Below are positions 33,921 to 42,673 of a DNA stretch of 64,000 nt, piece after piece. Position 1 is the stretch's first letter. Every line of letters starts with the position of its first letter. The position numbers and the translations under genes are program-made. The DNA comes from Luteibacter sp. (lineage in GTDB: Bacteria; Pseudomonadota; Gammaproteobacteria; Xanthomonadales; Rhodanobacteraceae): NCBI RefSeq assembly GCF_009912395.1, contig NZ_WNDO01000014.1:78477-142476 (forward strand), in the 5' to 3' direction. Below the pieces are notes generated by a model, which searched no databases, was not told where the DNA came from, and saw nothing but the letters and a program-made list of their open reading frames with translations.

Positions 33921-35279
33921 ATGACAAGCGACATCGAAGGCCTGAACAGCCGGCAGGTCGAGTTCTTCGCGCTGGGGGGCGCGCTGGGTTCCGGCATCTT
34001 CATGGGCGTGGGCCAGGGCATCCACCAAGGCGGACCCTCGCTCGTGCTCGCCTACGCCATCGCTGGCGCGGTGATGTACTTCGTGGCCCGCTGCCTGGGC
34101 GAAATGGCGCTCAATGACGAAGGCAAAGGCAACTTCATCGCCTACACGCGACGCCACCTGGGGTCCCGGCTGGCGTTCGTGCATGGATGGGCCTACTGGA
34201 TCTGCGGTGCGATGGTCTGCATGGCGGAACTCACCGCCATCGGCATGATCGTGCATGCCTCGATGTCCCTGGTTCCGCAGTGGACGGCGGCGCTGGGCGC
34301 GCTCGTCATGCTCTCGCTGCTGAACTGCCTGCGTGTACGCGTCTTCGGTGAGACCGAGTTCGTGATGGCGCTGGTGAAGATCATCGCCCTGTCGATCTTC
34401 CTCGTCATGGGTGTGCTGCTTTTGTTCAATCATGCTGCGGGGAACCTGGCCGATGCATCCCCGACCAATCTGTGGCGCCACGGCGGCTTTTTCCCCACTG
34501 GCTGGCGCGGCTTCCTGTCCGTGCTGCCCGTGGCGGCGTTCGCGTTCGGTGGCACGGAGATGATCTGTCTCGCTTCGGCGGAAACCATTCGCCCCGAATG
34601 GGCCATTCCTCGTGCGATTCGCGGCCTGCTCGGTCGCCTGCTGCTCTTCTACGTGGGCACCACGCTCATGATCGTGATGCTCCTGCCGTGGACAGAGGTG
34701 CCGATGGCGGACAGTCCCATCGTCGTCATCTTCGAGCGCGTGGGCTTTCCCGGTGCGCGGCAGGCCATGAGTGCGGTACTGGTGGTCGTGTTGCTGTCAT
34801 CGTGCAATGCCTTCCTGTTCGGCATGGCGCGCGTGTTACGCGCGCTGGGCGGCGAAGGATATGCACCATCGACCGTGGCCCGACTCAACCGGCATGGCGT
34901 GCCGTCGCGTGCGGTCGCCCTTGGCATGGTGTTCGTCTCACTCGCCATCGCCCTGAATTACGCGATTCCCGGCCAGGTCTTCGGTTGGCTGATGAATGGC
35001 ACGGCGATGGGCGTGGTGGCGATATGGAGCCTGTTCGTCATCGCCCATCTGCGTTTTCGCACCGGCCAAGTATCCGCGCGCGAGCTGGTGTACGCGGCAC
35101 CCTGGTTTCCCCTGGGCAACCTGCTGGTGCTGGCGTTCTTCGTCTTGATGTGTGCCGTACTCGCCACGGACGCCGGGTTCCGTCCGGTGTTCGGATACGT
35201 CGCCGCTGTCTTCCTGGCGCTCTACGTGGCCTCATTCGTGCGCAGGCACGACGTCGTCGGAGCACGCTCGCATGCGTAA
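33921..35279 (+). CDS. APC-superfamily amino-acid permease (AAT type)
   Basis: A 452-residue integral membrane protein with about 12 helices. LNSRQVEFFALGGALGSGIFMGVG is the AAT-family opening (the usual GGxIGxGLF motif as GGALGSGIF). CLGEMALNDEGKGNFIAYTRRHLGSR and AFAFGGTEMICLASAETIRP are the conserved loop and helix-6 patterns of proton-coupled amino-acid importers such as GabP and ProY. The ATG at 33921 follows GAGG. Its stop overlaps the start of the DapD-like gene by 8 bases. It is the first gene of a four-gene operon. Confidence 0.9.
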   Translation: MTSDIEGLNSRQVEFFALGGALGSGIFMGVGQGIHQGGPSLVLAYAIAGAVMYFVARCLGEMALNDEGKGNFIAYTRRHLGSRLAFVHGWAYWICGAMVCMAELTAIGMIVHASMSLVPQWTAALGALVMLSLLNCLRVRVFGETEFVMALVKIIALSIFLVMGVLLLFNHAAGNLADASPTNLWRHGGFFPTGWRGFLSVLPVAAFAFGGTEMICLASAETIRPEWAIPRAIRGLLGRLLLFYVGTTLMIVMLLPWTEVPMADSPIVVIFERVGFPGARQAMSAVLVVVLLSSCNAFLFGMARVLRALGGEGYAPSTVARLNRHGVPSRAVALGMVFVSLAIALNYAIPGQVFGWLMNGTAMGVVAIWSLFVIAHLRFRTGQVSARELVYAAPWFPLGNLLVLAFFVLMCAVLATDAGFRPVFGYVAAVFLALYVASFVRRHDVVGARSHA

Positions 35280-36237
35280 GTTCACCCGGATGGGCCTCGC
35301 ATCGCTGGACGCCCTGGGAAACCCCATGGATACGTGGTTTCCCTTTGCAGGCCACGCATCGACGGAGCATCCATGCGCCAGCGTCGTCGTGACCGACGGC
35401 GATGCCGACGACGAGGGCGTCGCTACGCTTCGGTCCCTGGCGGTGTTCGATCCCATCCGATCGGTCCATCGCGTGGTGGTTCGCGTCACCATCGATATCG
35501 ATGCGCCGCCGCGCGACCTCCATGATGTCTATCTCCGTCTCCACCTGCTGAGCTGGCGGTTGCTCGCGCCGCGTGAGCCGAACCTCGACGGTATGCTTGG
35601 CCTGCTTTATCACGATGTGGCGTGGACTTCGCTCGGTCCGTGCCCATCGTCGTCGCTCGATGCCGTGCGTCTGCGTGCGCTCCGGGCGGGACACCACCTC
35701 CTGGTGAGAAGCATCTTTTCACTGCCGGCGATGCTGGATTACGTCTCGCTCCCGGATGTCCGTATCGGTGATGCGACGCGCGTGCTCCTGGGCGCCCACC
35801 TGGCTCCGGGCACCACGGTCACGCCGGAGGGTTTCTGTGGCTTCAACGCCGGATCGCTCGGAGCCTGCATGATCGAAGGCCGTGTCAGCGCGGGCGTGGT
35901 ACTGAGGGACGGAAGCCACATCGGTGGTGGCGCATCGCTCATGGGACGCGTCTCCGGCGGCAATAGCCAGGTGGTAACCATTGGTGCGCGTTGCCTTGTC
36001 GGTGCGAACGCAGGCGTCGGCATCTCTCTGGGGGACGACTGCGTGGTCGAAGCCGGTTGCTACGTCACGGCGAGCTTGCCCGTCACGTTGGGTGACGGTC
36101 ACCTCGTCAAGGCCCGCGAGCTGGCTGATCGACCCGGCCTGACCTTCCGTCGCAACAGCGCGACGGGGTGTGTCGAGGCCATCGAGCGGACGCGCCCTTG
36201 GGGCGTACTGAATGCCCACATGCACCCCGGGCGCTGA
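35272..36237 (+). CDS. Actinobacterial-type DapD paralogue (N-succinyltransferase-like)
   Basis: A 321-residue left-handed beta-helix acyltransferase. The central block from Glu186 (EGFCGFNAGSLGACMIEGR, continuing SAGVVLRDGSHIGGGASLMG) closely matches mycobacterial-type tetrahydrodipicolinate N-succinyltransferase, including the catalytic Glu202 in MIEGR and a GVGISLGDDCVVEAG segment. An N-terminal domain of about 150 residues is also of that type. Proteobacteria normally use a different DapD, encoded in the lysine pathway. This copy sits between two transporters and an oxidative enzyme, so I infer N-acylation (perhaps succinylation) of an imported amino acid rather than lysine synthesis. Confidence 0.82.
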   Translation: MRKFTRMGLASLDALGNPMDTWFPFAGHASTEHPCASVVVTDGDADDEGVATLRSLAVFDPIRSVHRVVVRVTIDIDAPPRDLHDVYLRLHLLSWRLLAPREPNLDGMLGLLYHDVAWTSLGPCPSSSLDAVRLRALRAGHHLLVRSIFSLPAMLDYVSLPDVRIGDATRVLLGAHLAPGTTVTPEGFCGFNAGSLGACMIEGRVSAGVVLRDGSHIGGGASLMGRVSGGNSQVVTIGARCLVGANAGVGISLGDDCVVEAGCYVTASLPVTLGDGHLVKARELADRPGLTFRRNSATGCVEAIERTRPWGVLNAHMHPGR

Positions 36238-36240
36238 GCC

Positions 36241-37539
36241 ATGACGACGGTGGCCGATCACTCGCGATGGTCAAGGAAGGCGCTGGTCGCGATCAGTTTC
36301 GCCAACGGACTCGAATTCTTCGACTTCACCATCTACAGCTTCTTCGCCCCGATCATCGCGAAACTCTACTTTCCGGCGTCGGACAGCATGACATCGATGC
36401 TGCTCGCGATCGGGACGTTCGGCGTGGGTTTCTTCATGCGACCCGTCGGCGCCGTGGTGATGGGCGCTTACGCGGATCGCTACGGCCGGCGCGCGGGCAT
36501 GAGCCTCACCATGTGGCTGATGATGGCCGGCTCTGCGCTCATCGCCTTCTCGCCGACCCATGCGAGCATCGGCGTCGCCGCGCCGCTGCTCATCATTGCA
36601 TCGCGTCTCGTGCAGGGCTTCGCCCTGGGTGGGGAAATCGGCGCCTCCACGGCATGGCTGGTCGAGCAGGGCGCACCGGCGACGCGGGGCTATCGTGGCA
36701 GTTGGCAGTTCATGAGCCAGGCACTCAATACGCTTGTCGCCGCCGTGGTCGGTGTGGTGCTGACCACGAGCCTCGACAGTGCCTCGCTCGCCTCCTGGGG
36801 CTGGCGCCTGCCCTTCGTGTTCGGTTTGGCTATCGGTCCGCTCGGGATCTATCTGCGGCGACAGCTCTCGGAGGAGTGGTCGTCCCGTGACCCGTCGGCC
36901 ATGGTCTTCGGGCGCACCTTGCGCCGCTACGGGCTGGTGGTGGTGCAAGGGACGGTGCTGATGATCGGTGCGTCGGCGGTGACGTACATCGTGCTGTTCT
37001 ACCTCTCCAGCTACGCGGAGAAGTACCTGCACCTGCCGGCAGGCGACGCGTTGTGGCTTTCGGTGGCGGCCTCCGCATCGGCCGCTGTGTTCTCGCCCAT
37101 CGCCGGCCATCTTTCCGACCGGCTTGGCCGGACCTACGTCATCGGCGTATCCCGCATCGTGCTCGTCGCGGCGATCTATCCGTCGTGGGTGCTGATGCGC
37201 GCGGCAGCGTACCTGCCCCTGTCACTGGCGATCGCCGCTTTCCTCGCCATGCTGGTCGCCTTCACCACGGCGCCCTGCATCGTCCTGCTCGCGGAACTGT
37301 TTCCCGTGCGGATACGTGCCTCGGGCATGTCCATCGTCTATTGCCTGGCGGTGTCCGTCTTCGGCGGCTTCGCGCAGTTCTTCGCCCTGGGCCTGATCCG
37401 CTGGACCGGCAGCATCCTGGCGCCGGCGTGGTACCTCGTCGCCTGCGGCCTGTTGTCGTTGCTGCCCTTGCCTTTCCTCGACGATCCCACCGGCCGTCCC
37501 CTCGTGGACGACCGTGTCCGGTCGACGCCTCGATCATGA
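36241..37539 (+). CDS. MHS-family MFS transporter
   Basis: A 432-residue major-facilitator protein with 12 predicted helices. The metabolite:H+ symporter signature appears early (KALVAISFANGLEFFDFTIYSFFAPII). GAYADRYGRRAGMSLTMWLM is the loop 2-3 motif, and GEIGASTAWLVEQGAPATRG follows. MHS members carry organic acids, betaines or proline. It starts 3 bases after the DapD-like stop and its own stop lies just before the next gene, so it is clearly cotranscribed. The operon has two different importers, possibly for substrate and product or for two related compounds. Confidence 0.9.
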   Translation: MTTVADHSRWSRKALVAISFANGLEFFDFTIYSFFAPIIAKLYFPASDSMTSMLLAIGTFGVGFFMRPVGAVVMGAYADRYGRRAGMSLTMWLMMAGSALIAFSPTHASIGVAAPLLIIASRLVQGFALGGEIGASTAWLVEQGAPATRGYRGSWQFMSQALNTLVAAVVGVVLTTSLDSASLASWGWRLPFVFGLAIGPLGIYLRRQLSEEWSSRDPSAMVFGRTLRRYGLVVVQGTVLMIGASAVTYIVLFYLSSYAEKYLHLPAGDALWLSVAASASAAVFSPIAGHLSDRLGRTYVIGVSRIVLVAAIYPSWVLMRAAAYLPLSLAIAAFLAMLVAFTTAPCIVLLAELFPVRIRASGMSIVYCLAVSVFGGFAQFFALGLIRWTGSILAPAWYLVACGLLSLLPLPFLDDPTGRPLVDDRVRSTPRS

Positions 37540-37559
37540 CGCCCCAAGGAGTTCGATCC

Positions 37560-38729
37560 GTGTTCGATCCCGACGAAACGAGCCTTGCCGTTCTGCGCCG
37601 TTCGCTGGCGGCGACCGCTGCGACCCACGATGTCCAGGGCGGCTTTCCCAAGGACAACATCGCGCGCCTGCACGAACGGGGTGTGCTGGGGCTCACCGTG
37701 CCGATACGACATGGCGGCAGTGGTCGAGGGCTGGCCGATGCCGCCCGTGTCGTCGGTGCGGTGGGCGGTGGCGAATCGGCCACCGGTCTGCTGCTGGCGA
37801 TGCACTACGTGATGCTGGCGGTGCTGCAGTCCACCGACAGCGTGGCCTATGCCGAATTGGCCCGCCGTGCGGTCGTCGATGGTGCCGTCCTGAACGCCTT
37901 GCAGGCGGAACCGGATATGGGTTCCGCCGCACGCGGTGGCCTGCCCGCCACCATCGCGCGTGCCACGGACGATGGCGGCTGGCGCATCGACGGCATCAAG
38001 GCCTGGGCGACGGGCAGCGGCGTGGTCGATACCTGGCTCGTGCTGGCGCGCACGGACGAGGCGGAGCGATCGCGCGTGGGATTGTGGTTGGTGCCGTCGG
38101 ACAGCGAGGGTATCGACATCGATCCGTCCTGGAACCACATCGGCCTGCGCGCATCGGCCAGCCATACCCTCCGTCTCGACGGCGTCCGCGTATCCGCCGA
38201 TGCCTGCCTTGCCATGCATGAGCCGGGCAGTGCGGATGCGCGCCGGCAATCGTCCGTCATCCAGGTGTGGAACGGCGTGCTGCTCGCCGCGCTCTACGAC
38301 GGCGTCGCCCGGGCCGGCAGGGACTGGCTGCTGCGTTTCCTCAACGACAGGGTGCCGTCGGGCCTGGGGGCGTCGTTGGCCACCGTGCCGCGCATCCAGT
38401 CCGTGGTTGGCGAAATCGAAAGCCTGCTGACGGTCAATCGCGTGATGATCGACGATGCCTCCCGGCATGCCGACAGCGATGGAGGCCTGTCGCCGCAGCA
38501 CGCCCGCCTGGTGAAGATGGTTGTCACCGAAAACGCCGTGACTGCCCTCGACCTGGCCTTGTCGGTGTCGGGAAACCATGGGCTGGATCGAAGCAACCCA
38601 CTGGAACGCCATTTCCGCGACGCGCTCTGCGGCCGGGTGCATGGCCCCCAGTCCGATACCGTGCTTTCCGCGCTGGGCCTGGCCGCCCTCGGTGATCCTG
38701 CCCTGCGCAAGGCGGACGACACTCCCTGA
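37560..38729 (+). CDS. Acyl-CoA-dehydrogenase-fold flavoenzyme (probable monooxygenase)
   Basis: A 389-residue ACAD-fold protein: helical N-terminal domain, beta-domain with the QAEPDMGSAARGG flavin-binding motif and WRIDGIKAWATGSG, and a C-terminal helical domain. It lacks the GxTSEIQ-type segment and catalytic glutamate of true acyl-CoA dehydrogenases. Instead, NPLERHFRDALCGRVHGPQ resembles DszC/SfnB-like FMN monooxygenases. I chose the GTG at 37560, which follows AAGGAG; the ATG at 37536 overlaps the MHS stop and is the alternative. It is the last gene of the operon and probably oxidises the N-acylated substrate. Confidence 0.8.
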   Translation: MFDPDETSLAVLRRSLAATAATHDVQGGFPKDNIARLHERGVLGLTVPIRHGGSGRGLADAARVVGAVGGGESATGLLLAMHYVMLAVLQSTDSVAYAELARRAVVDGAVLNALQAEPDMGSAARGGLPATIARATDDGGWRIDGIKAWATGSGVVDTWLVLARTDEAERSRVGLWLVPSDSEGIDIDPSWNHIGLRASASHTLRLDGVRVSADACLAMHEPGSADARRQSSVIQVWNGVLLAALYDGVARAGRDWLLRFLNDRVPSGLGASLATVPRIQSVVGEIESLLTVNRVMIDDASRHADSDGGLSPQHARLVKMVVTENAVTALDLALSVSGNHGLDRSNPLERHFRDALCGRVHGPQSDTVLSALGLAALGDPALRKADDTP

Positions 38730-38801
38730 CACAAAGCGGGCTGTGATTTTTTCGCGGCCCGTGCGAATCATGTTCCGAACCCAGGGGAACGATTCGCGCC
38801 G

Positions 38802-39311
38802 ATGCCCGTCCAGACCGACCCTCAACGCTTCCAAAGCCTGCTGCGCGAGCACGAGCGGATCGTGCTCAAGGTGGCGTCGCTGTACGCCCGGCAGGCCGAG
38901 GATCGCCGCGATCTGGCCCAGGAGATCGGTCTCCAGGCATGGCGCTCGTTTTCCCGCTTCGACCCGTCCCGGGCGAAGTTCTCCACCTGGCTCTACCGCG
39001 TGGCGCTCAACGTGGCGATATCGACCCTGCGCAAATCGGGCGGCGGCGAGGCGCGTTGGGAGCCACTGGAGGCTCATCACCTCGACCGCATCGGCGGCGA
39101 GGTGGCCCCCGAGCCCGACGAGCGGCTGGTGGCCCTGTACGACTTCATCGGACGACTGGACGCGTTGAACCGCGCGCTGATCCTGCTTTACCTGGAAGAC
39201 CGTCCCTACGCGGAAATTGCCCAGATCCTCGGTATCAGCGAAACGAATGTCGCGACCAAGATCGGTCGCATCAAGCAGACGCTGCGCGAGCAGATGACCA
39301 CCGGAGCATGA
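38802..39311 (+). CDS. ECF-type RNA polymerase sigma factor
   Basis: A 169-residue sigma-70-family factor with region 2 (DLAQEIGLQAWRSFSRFDP, then FSTWLYRVALNVAISTLRK) and region 4 (LEDRPYAEIAQILGISETNVATKIGRIKQTLRE), and no region 3. This is the ECF layout. Its stop overlaps the next gene start (ATGA), and that gene encodes a membrane protein. The pair looks like a sigma factor with a membrane-bound partner, although the partner lacks a recognisable zinc-binding anti-sigma domain. The signal and target promoters are unknown. Confidence 0.92.
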   Translation: MPVQTDPQRFQSLLREHERIVLKVASLYARQAEDRRDLAQEIGLQAWRSFSRFDPSRAKFSTWLYRVALNVAISTLRKSGGGEARWEPLEAHHLDRIGGEVAPEPDERLVALYDFIGRLDALNRALILLYLEDRPYAEIAQILGISETNVATKIGRIKQTLREQMTTGA

Positions 39312-39973
39312 CCATGGAACTCGACGAGATGAAGCTGGCATGGCAATCGCTCGACCGCCGCCTTGAACGTCAGGAAGCCCTGAACTGGCAGATCCTCCGG
39401 GAGCGTCAGGGCGATCGTCTGCGGCGCGGCCTGCGCCCCCTGGTGTGGGGCCAACTGGCGCAGATGGTCCTGGGCGTGGCGGTAGCCGTGTGGGGCATCG
39501 GTTTCTGGCATGGCCACCTGGGCATCTGGCAGGCGATGGCCTGCGGCATCGCCATGCAGGTGTTCGGCACGCTCACGGTGATCTTCACGGCACGCGTGCT
39601 GGGCATGGTCCACGCCATCGACTACGCGGCACCGGTGCTGGACATCCAGCGGCGCATCGCCCGGCTCCGCGCATGGCGGGTGAAGGTCGAGGCCCCGTTG
39701 TTCGCCCTCCTGGGCAGCGTGATCTGGATTCCGGTGATGCTGATGCTGGGCCAGTACGCCATGGACCGGGCCGGCGTGACATGGGGGGGCGCGCAGGGAG
39801 TGCTCGCCTGGATCTTGCTGTCCGCTGGCGTATCGCTGGCGCTGGTCGGCCTCGCCTATGTGCTTCTGCGTCGGTTCGGTCGGCGACGCTGGATGGAGGA
39901 CAGTTTCGCGGGCAGGTCGGTCACGCGTATGGAGGCGATGCTGGACGAGATCGCGCGTTTCGAGAAGGAATGA
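39308..39973 (+). CDS. Membrane protein coupled to the ECF sigma factor
   Basis: A 221-residue protein with a basic N-terminal helix (MELDEMKLAWQSLDRRLERQ) and about four membrane helices (near 50-68, 74-95, 130-150, 165-187), then a charged tail ending in EIARFEKE. It starts inside the sigma-factor stop codon, so it is translationally coupled. It is a good candidate for an anti-sigma or sensor partner, but no anti-sigma domain (HxxxCxxC) is present. I have seen similar pairs in Xanthomonadales; function unknown. Confidence 0.8.
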   Translation: MTMELDEMKLAWQSLDRRLERQEALNWQILRERQGDRLRRGLRPLVWGQLAQMVLGVAVAVWGIGFWHGHLGIWQAMACGIAMQVFGTLTVIFTARVLGMVHAIDYAAPVLDIQRRIARLRAWRVKVEAPLFALLGSVIWIPVMLMLGQYAMDRAGVTWGGAQGVLAWILLSAGVSLALVGLAYVLLRRFGRRRWMEDSFAGRSVTRMEAMLDEIARFEKE

Positions 39974-40065
39974 GCGTAAACGGGCACCCCGGAAACCCAT
40001 TCGGCGATTTGCAATTATGCTATGCGCTCGGCCCCGGGGCCGCCCTGACGAAAGAACGCCATTCC

Positions 40066-40806
40066 ATGCACCTGAAGCTTCGCGCACCGTACGAAAACCT
40101 GCTGACGCTCGCCAACGCCATCACGTTGACGTCGCTGGCCTGCGCGGTGGCCATCATCACCCACGCTCTCGCGGGCGGCCTGGCGTACCTGGGCACCTTG
40201 TTCATCGTGTGCCTGGTCTGCGACGGCGCCGACGGTTTCGTCGCCCGCAGGACGGGCACCGCCAGCGACCTGGGCACCCAGCTCGACAGCCTGACCGATG
40301 CGCTGGCCTTCGGTGTCACCCCGGTCGTGGTCGCGAACACCTTCCTGCGCTCCATCGGCGAACATGCCTTCCTGCCGGCGGAGATTGCCTTCTGCGCTTG
40401 CTCGGTGATCCGCCTGGCGATCTTCAACGTCCAGAAGGACAAGTCGATCTTCCTGGGCCTCAACACGCCATCTGCGGCCGCCTTGGTGATCGGCTTCGTC
40501 ATCATCGCCGGCACCGGCAAGCCGGACTGGGACGCACGCACGATGTACTACGTGCTCAACGGCCTGCTGATCGTGGTCGCGGCGTCGATGATCAGCCCGT
40601 TCCGCTATCTAAGCAGCAAGTCGCTCAAGCTGCGGATGAATCTCTGGACGGTGATCGTCGGTGCGCTGATCGTCGTGCTTTCCGTATGGTTCTCGCCGTA
40701 CTCCGTGTACGCGTTCCTGATCGTCTACGCGTTGTCCGGCCCGGTCGCGGCCACCGGTCTGCTGCTTCGCCGCCTGCGCCGCGCACCGGGTTCGCGGCGC
40801 AACTGA
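40066..40806 (+). CDS. CDP-alcohol phosphatidyltransferase (PssA-like)
   Basis: A 246-residue membrane protein with about eight helices. The CDP-alcohol signature DGx2ARx8Gx3Dx3D is complete at residues 56-78 (DGFVARRTGTASDLG, then Asp74 and Asp78). Size and motif resemble CDP-diacylglycerol-serine O-phosphatidyltransferase (PssA), which makes phosphatidylserine on the way to phosphatidylethanolamine. The gene stands alone: the next upstream gene encodes the sigma partner, and the EamA gene is convergent with a 4-base gap. A phosphatidylcholine or other head-group activity cannot be excluded. Confidence 0.85.
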   Translation: MHLKLRAPYENLLTLANAITLTSLACAVAIITHALAGGLAYLGTLFIVCLVCDGADGFVARRTGTASDLGTQLDSLTDALAFGVTPVVVANTFLRSIGEHAFLPAEIAFCACSVIRLAIFNVQKDKSIFLGLNTPSAAALVIGFVIIAGTGKPDWDARTMYYVLNGLLIVVAASMISPFRYLSSKSLKLRMNLWTVIVGALIVVLSVWFSPYSVYAFLIVYALSGPVAATGLLLRRLRRAPGSRRN

Positions 40807-40810
40807 TCCA

Positions 40811-41707
40811 TCACGCCGCTTCGGCGGCGGTACGCGTGTTCGCGGTGATGCGGGCGGCGTACTCGGCGACGATCACGCCGAGAATGGTCAGCGTGCCGCC
40901 GGCGGCCGTCCATGCGGACATCGACTCGGACAGGGCGAACACTGCCAGCACGGCCGTCACGATCGGTACGAGATTGAAGAACCCCGCCACGCGCGCTGCA
41001 CCAAGGCGCGAGATGCCGGCCATCCAGCACAAGGGTGCGAGCACCGACGCGCCGATGCCCGCGAAGGCGATGCAGCCCCAGGCGGCCGTGCCATGCACGC
41101 CCTCGCCGAACGCCAGCCACAACGGCACCAGGATCACGCTGGCGGTCGAGGCCTGCATGAACAGCGACTCGACCAGCGACACCTTCAGCTTCCACTTGTG
41201 CATGAGCAGGTTGTAGAGCGCGAACGCCGCAGCACCCAGCACCATCAACGCGTCGCCACGATTCAGGCCTTGCGTGGTCAGTCGTGCGACGTCGCCATGC
41301 GAGATCACCAGCACGACGCCCGTCGCCGAGATGATCGCGCCGACGACGACCGTGCCCGTGACGCGATGGCGCAGGAGGATGGCGGAGAGCATCAACGTGA
41401 TCAACGGAATGAGTGACTGGATCACGCCCATGTTGGTCGCCGACGTGAAATGTGCGGCGTAATAGGCGGCGCACTGGTAGACCACGCTACCGAGCAGGCC
41501 CAGCGTGAAGAAGCGATGGAGGTTCGGCAGGACGACCGCGATGTTCCTGCGCAGCCGGGGTAGCGCCCACGGCGCCACGATCACGGCGGCCAGAAACCAG
41601 CGCAACAGGCTGATGTCGACCGCACCGACGGCGCCCGAGGCCAGCTTGGTCACAAGGGTGTTCACGCCCCACAGGAGCGCTGCGAGAAGAGGGAAGATGT
41701 AACTCAT
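40811..41707 (-). CDS. EamA/DMT-family transporter
   Basis: A 298-residue membrane protein with ten helices in two five-helix EamA repeats (first repeat LLAALLWGVNTLVTKLAS; second GDALMVLGAAAFALYNLLMHK). DMT permeases mostly export amino acids, purines or amphiphilic metabolites. It is divergent from the AraC regulator at 41813 with a 105-base gap, so it is the probable target of that regulator together with, or instead of, the old yellow enzyme downstream of it. Confidence 0.9.
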   Translation of the reverse strand: MSYIFPLLAALLWGVNTLVTKLASGAVGAVDISLLRWFLAAVIVAPWALPRLRRNIAVVLPNLHRFFTLGLLGSVVYQCAAYYAAHFTSATNMGVIQSLIPLITLMLSAILLRHRVTGTVVVGAIISATGVVLVISHGDVARLTTQGLNRGDALMVLGAAAFALYNLLMHKWKLKVSLVESLFMQASTASVILVPLWLAFGEGVHGTAAWGCIAFAGIGASVLAPLCWMAGISRLGAARVAGFFNLVPIVTAVLAVFALSESMSAWTAAGGTLTILGVIVAEYAARITANTRTAAEAA

Positions 41708-41812
41708 GGGTACGGCGGCGGGGATAGGGCCGGCAAAGTCTAGTGGTGACGTATTTGGCTTACATCCACAAAATGCGACAATGGCTCCCGGTTCTGCGAC
41801 AGCGAGGCCGTC

Positions 41813-42595
41813 ATGCGCCCGATGCCCACGTTCAGGCAGCTGCCTGGTCCGATCTATTTTCGCTTCGGCACGATGCCGCCGAGCATCTTCGAGCCTCACA
41901 CCCACCCGTGGGGCCTGCTCAACTACGTGTCGCAGGGCCTGATGGAACTGGCCATCGGCGGCAAGCGCATGGTCTCGCCCCCTCAGTACGGCATATGGAT
42001 TCCGCCGGGCGTCGAGCACGCATCCGTCAATCGCACGGCGCTTGAATACCGTTCCGCCTACGTAGCGCCCGACATCGCCGCGCGACTTCCTGCGCAGACG
42101 TGCGCGGTGTCGATCAGTGAGGTACTCAAGGTGCTGCTCGATGAATTCGCGCGCCTCGACGTGACGGTGCCGCACGAACCTGCACATCGCCGCATGGCGC
42201 GCGTGGTGATCGACCAGATACTGAACTGCGAGCCCGTCGCCAGTTTTCTACCGTCGAGCGACGAGCCTCATCTGGCGGGCGCGATGGCCTACGCGCGCAA
42301 GCATATCGCTCGTGGGGATTCGGTCCGCGACATCGCCGACGCCCGGCATATGAGCGTCCGCACGCTGGAGCGGCTCGCGCAGAGCGAGCTGGGTATCGGT
42401 TTTGGCGAATGGCGCCAGCGCCTGCGCTTCACGCTTGGCGTCGAGCTGCTTGGCAAGGGCCGGCGTATCGAGGCGATCGCGCGCGACCTGGGTTATGCCA
42501 ACGCATCGTCGTTCATCGAGATGTTCAAGCGGCAGGCTGGCTGCACGCCGGATCAGTTCCGCAAGGGGATGATGGTTCCATCGCAGGGGGATTGA
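41813..42595 (+). CDS. AraC-family regulator with cupin sensor
   Basis: A 260-residue regulator. The N-terminal cupin domain (PHTHPWGLLNYVSQGLMEL; WIPPGVEHASVN) is followed by an AraC domain (VRDIADARHMSVRTLERLAQ; IEAIARDLGYANASSFIEMFKRQAGCTP). This type frequently sits beside EamA or MFS exporters and controls them. The EamA gene is divergent at 41707. The ene-reductase gene follows 78 bases downstream on the same strand. The start is the ATG at 41813. Confidence 0.9.
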   Translation: MRPMPTFRQLPGPIYFRFGTMPPSIFEPHTHPWGLLNYVSQGLMELAIGGKRMVSPPQYGIWIPPGVEHASVNRTALEYRSAYVAPDIAARLPAQTCAVSISEVLKVLLDEFARLDVTVPHEPAHRRMARVVIDQILNCEPVASFLPSSDEPHLAGAMAYARKHIARGDSVRDIADARHMSVRTLERLAQSELGIGFGEWRQRLRFTLGVELLGKGRRIEAIARDLGYANASSFIEMFKRQAGCTPDQFRKGMMVPSQGD

Positions 42596-42673
42596 ATGTC
42601 GGGCCGCCTGCCCGCAGGAAAGCATCCATGTGCGTGATCCACGTCGTCATATCACCTGCTTCCGGAACCCCTC

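Noticed and set aside
37536..37559. ATG at 37536 as the start of the ACAD-fold gene
   Set aside because: It has no ribosome site, while the GTG at 37560 follows AAGGAG at proper distance; the ATG remains possible through coupling to the MHS stop.
37338..39341. 667-codon minus-strand frame opposite the ACAD-fold and sigma-factor genes
   Set aside because: Covers three supported plus-strand genes in antisense; no domain pattern.
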